NCBI GenBank assembly: GCA_016929905.1
Contig: JAFGHX010000032.1
Coordinates: 62,001 to 126,000, forward strand
From: Kiritimatiellia bacterium
GTDB lineage: Bacteria > Verrucomicrobiota > Kiritimatiellia > JAFGHX01
DNA length: 64,000 nucleotides
Direction: 5' to 3'
The notes under the pieces were generated by a model, which made no database searches, was not told the DNA's origin, and was given only the letters and a program-made list of their open reading frames with translations. Below are positions 63,301 through 64,000 of the stretch, in pieces. Position 1 is the stretch's first letter. Each line of letters begins with the position of its first letter. A program made the position numbers and the translations under genes.

Positions 63301-63886
63301 TGCTGTCCAGCGTCGCATTGAACACCTGAACCGCCACCACGTTCTCGCCGGGCTCCAGATAGCCCTCCGGGTCCGGCAGCTCCTGCTCCTCCACGATGTC
63401 CGCGCCAAGCGCGTCCACCGATTCGTGCTGCTCCGGAGCCAGCGAGTCATGCAACGGAGGCCCGTCCGGCTGACACCGGTCCCAGACGCGTTCGCCGTTG
63501 ATCCAGAGAATGAACCCGTCGTCATACACCGCCTTCGCGCGCAGGCGCGTCTCTTCGTCAAAAGAGGCGACCGTGAATGTCTTGCGCAGGAAGAACGAAC
63601 TGTACGTGTTCTGCATGTCCGTCAGCTCCGTCCCGAACGGATGCTCCGGATCGCCGCCGCCGGCGTAGCCGAACGGCGCCGTGCCCTGCGACCACGCGCC
63701 GTCCTCGAAATCCACCTCCCGCCAAGCGGAACGCGGATCGGACCCCTCCGCCGTGCCCTTCGCGTACTTCCAGGTCGTGCCCGTGTCTACCAGCACCTCG
63801 CCCCGCGCGGGCGCGATCGGAAGCACGAGGACGGTACTCGCCAGCGTGAGGAGCCCTCGGAAAAATAGCTTCAGTCTTACGTTCAT
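57314..63886 (-). CDS. Giant secreted CotH-kinase protein E with one AYNDL module
   Basis: The protein has 2190 residues from ATG 63886, with GGAGAGG upstream. Signal peptide 1-29 (LLTLASTVLVLPIAPARG). Order: galactose-binding-like 30-180, chitobiase-type strand, CotH 319-662 with HLYVNGQYWGLYNPCEKP near 462 and FFMWDYEA, chitobiase-type 729-805, lamin-tail domains near 812, 972 and 1119, galactose-binding-like 1295-1459, a third chitobiase-type domain 1465-1549 in place of the Fn3 pair of C and D, Calx-beta 1559-1659, AYNDL 1662-1869, galactose-binding-like 1877-2042, TSP3-like 2045-2099 and the tail ending YYRGKVWMDTQ. The last 370 bp are nearly identical to those of gene D. A strong sigma-54 promoter lies 33 bp upstream; the gene leads the E-D unit. 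Confidence 0.84.
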   Translation of the reverse strand: MNVRLKLFFRGLLTLASTVLVLPIAPARGEVLVDTGTTWKYAKGTAEGSDPRSAWREVDFEDGAWSQGTAPFGYAGGGDPEHPFGTELTDMQNTYSSFFLRKTFTVASFDEETRLRAKAVYDDGFILWINGERVWDRCQPDGPPLHDSLAPEQHESVDALGADIVEEQELPDPEGYLEPGENVVAVQVFNATLDSSDCKFDLELSTYKRVADTRFSVDRCFTNASFTVTISTATWGATIRYTTNGTPPSISYGTTGGSNTTVEITRTTCLRAAAFKADYESTDVDTQTYIFLDDVILQPYMDPDVVTDPRYSGTIKDDLLSLPTMVIVGENSDLVTEHSVTDGWEVAISLELIDPAGAEDGFQINCGLGIARNPWVSSTNKNQYNIYFRGEYGPSKLSYPLFGEDYSVQQFDNFRIRQEGNETYNHFWGTHYVATNAAYARDEFGRRSQAAMGWVAPEGRRVHLYVNGQYWGLYNPCEKPNESFMAEHFGGEKDDYDVMKQRDVLVGGTSNVWSEMLNYARDYNLATDSYYQQMKAYMEITPYIDYTILEIFGPNRDWPVNNWRAGRKTRNRAPGDTQYVFFMWDYEATMNFYESAGLTTNIADTASVGGLHGQLKANVDYKMEFADRVYRAFFNDGPLTTNACIERWMGVANEIDRAIVGESARWGDSCGTYANDPLNRDDHWVNARDYVVRDWFPYRSDIVVDQFRGQGLYPSSVDPPGFNQHGGAIASGFRLTLSNPSGIGTLYYTLDGTDPRVFGGASRGARSGTAVQYAGPITLSTTTHVRARVWKLNSTWSAVHATTFNYTGHYSKLRITEIMYNPLGGGDYEFVEIKNTGGSTRGLSEMRFEGDQYVFPAGAELAPDAFALLVRNEAAFTNRYPGVKESVALFGAYHGGLDNNGERITLKDCEGRTVVSVAYNDARHWPAAADGDGHSLVPVAADGDYPDPSADDPANWRASNLIGGSPGYDDGEAYRVVISEALTHTDPPQVDAIELYNAGDANVNIGGWYLSDSDSTYKKYEISADTWLNAGSRLVFDETVFNFDTNDPSCFALDSHGDEIYLTKWDGNGNLQYLAEERFGGASNGVAFARYVKSGGTADFVAQSVTNTLGGANAAPRIGPLVINEIMYNPTNGGYEFLELYNAAETGLALFDAGNPSNTWRLDGAVEYAFPTQTVLAAGEYVLVTETNETAFRAVDPGVPGGVRVFGPYSGRLGNGGESVKLWRPDAPDPAGVPWILVDRVQYDDNSPWPESADGDGPSLERQDPAAYGNDAVNWIAGPAGGTPGEPNSGGLVSRRGGWKYHDWGEDLGTAWRAPAFDDAAWAGGNAPLGYAAEGDYPELDTTVSYGAEATNKYITTYFRRAFTLRADPANVSSLDLEVKYDDGFVAYLNGEEVARGAMAAGPVSYTTEASNHTASAYEPLSLNAHIGKLVQGVNVLAVEVHQAGATSSDLFIDLSLGCTITEAPSVAAPEFAPPGGTEFVGSTNVTITTATSGATIFYTTNGSTPDTNSTLYASPVALSDDTTLKAKAYKDGAGLLPSSVSTASYTKFRPDVAFGAGASAGAESTTAPSLTVVLSGAVPEQVRVDYATVAGGSASAGADYASVAGTLTFAPGATSGSVSLSVMNDSEAEQDETVLVQLSNPQNANLGSPAVHTYTIQDNDAPVLLFTAYNDLMWVSAQQAENITRYTPYADTGLPSSGPLVDYEYGTNVAVTLSVSTEDSSTAGYPTQGADPNAGTDAYSNFYDKVSCGGLMSNGRHTLAFSGMSPSLRYEVALFGNRDNAAYDNVRYSDFVIAGVQSFENTSTAGAEIRQTGSWTNDTTRICTGYNRVRGHVARFSNVCVASDGTMSVTVENAGDNNYYVNALMVRGYRPAGPQPQVKVPAGAVWTYRKGTAEASSPVAAWRQMGFDDSGWAQGPAPIGYGPAGFGTTLDDMQGSYSSVFMRRPFELTSPGLESELQLAAEYDDGFVVWINGEEVARVNAPGSAGTFVPFHTFSTLNESNVWAKTLSGPDLPRLYAGTNVVAIQALNCTLESSDLRMDLTLAVLENPVPDDGDGDGLPDGWETQHFGGTSVSNGGTEQDFDGDGVSNMDEFIAGTDPATNASYFAVDVSGSGGETRISLPMREATGSGYEGFNRYYTLEWRGALEVDGVWAGVPGFTNRPGTDGTVVFTNSSPGVSEYYRGKVWMDTQ

Positions 63887-63918
63887 TGAACTTGGCCTCT
63901 CCTTAACCTGTGATTTGC

Positions 63919-63935
63919 AGCAACTATTGTGCCAA
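63919..63935 (-). promoter_or_regulatory. Sigma-54 (RpoN) promoter of the CotH E-D operon
   Basis: On the minus strand TTGGCAC, five bases (AATAG minus overlap), then TTGCT. The invariant GG and GC are exactly 10 bp apart and both boxes match the consensus TGGCAC-N5-TTGCT. Transcription would start near 63908, giving a 22-nt leader that contains the ribosome-binding site of the ATG at 63886. An NtrC-type activator must exist elsewhere. Confidence 0.7.
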
Positions 63936-64000
63936 CTTCCTTTCGCCCGTTTCCAGTCGGCGCAACCTCAGAAAATTCAATCCAACATACAACATTTTGC

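Overview
The window is about 65% GC and reads like a member of the PVC superphylum, most likely a Kiritimatiellota, Lentisphaerota or Verrucomicrobiota bacterium. I infer this from giant secreted CotH proteins with lamin-tail domains, FecR/LamG membrane proteins paired with ECF sigma factors, a formylglycine sulfatase beside a DUF4038-type glycosidase, and a glycine-rich RRM protein. No rRNA, tRNA, CRISPR array or insertion sequence was seen. All calls come from reading the sequence; no database search was run.

Positions 1-12.5 kb carry mostly housekeeping and metabolic genes: the end of a DUF4838-like protein, an AraC regulator, a TraB/GumN protein, a tandem universal stress protein, a PHP phosphoesterase, HemW, two-subunit class I fumarase, methionyl-tRNA formyltransferase, a Phd/ParE-type toxin-antitoxin pair, a LarA-family protein and a PAS histidine kinase. 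The fmt/toxin-antitoxin gap holds a promoter followed by two strong stem-loops with no ORF, a candidate small RNA.

Positions 12.6-15.7 kb hold a glycosidase-sulfatase pair read leftward from one promoter. Positions 47.2-49.3 kb hold a Gfo/Idh/MocA dehydrogenase and a sugar isomerase/epimerase read rightward. Both suggest use of sulfated or modified polysaccharides.

The rest, about 45 kb and almost all on the minus strand, encodes cell-surface or secreted proteins. There are five CotH-kinase proteins (1154 to 2661 residues) and a 2310-residue jelly-roll/Fn3 repeat protein. Two of the CotH loci lie downstream of an ECF sigma factor followed by a FecR/LamG transmembrane regulator: 24591 to 16062, and 39365 to 25570. 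The third locus (63886 to 49332, two overlapping genes) has an excellent sigma-54 promoter. The CotH gene of the first locus has a weaker sigma-54-like match.

In between lie families of short intergenic repeats: heptamer, nonamer and dodecamer arrays (some with a facing inverted array), a 27-bp shared element, and hairpin elements at the ends of genes. A likely working model is that FecR/LamG proteins sense glycans or envelope state and release their sigma factors, while sigma-54 promoters give a second input to the CotH surface proteins. That link is inference.
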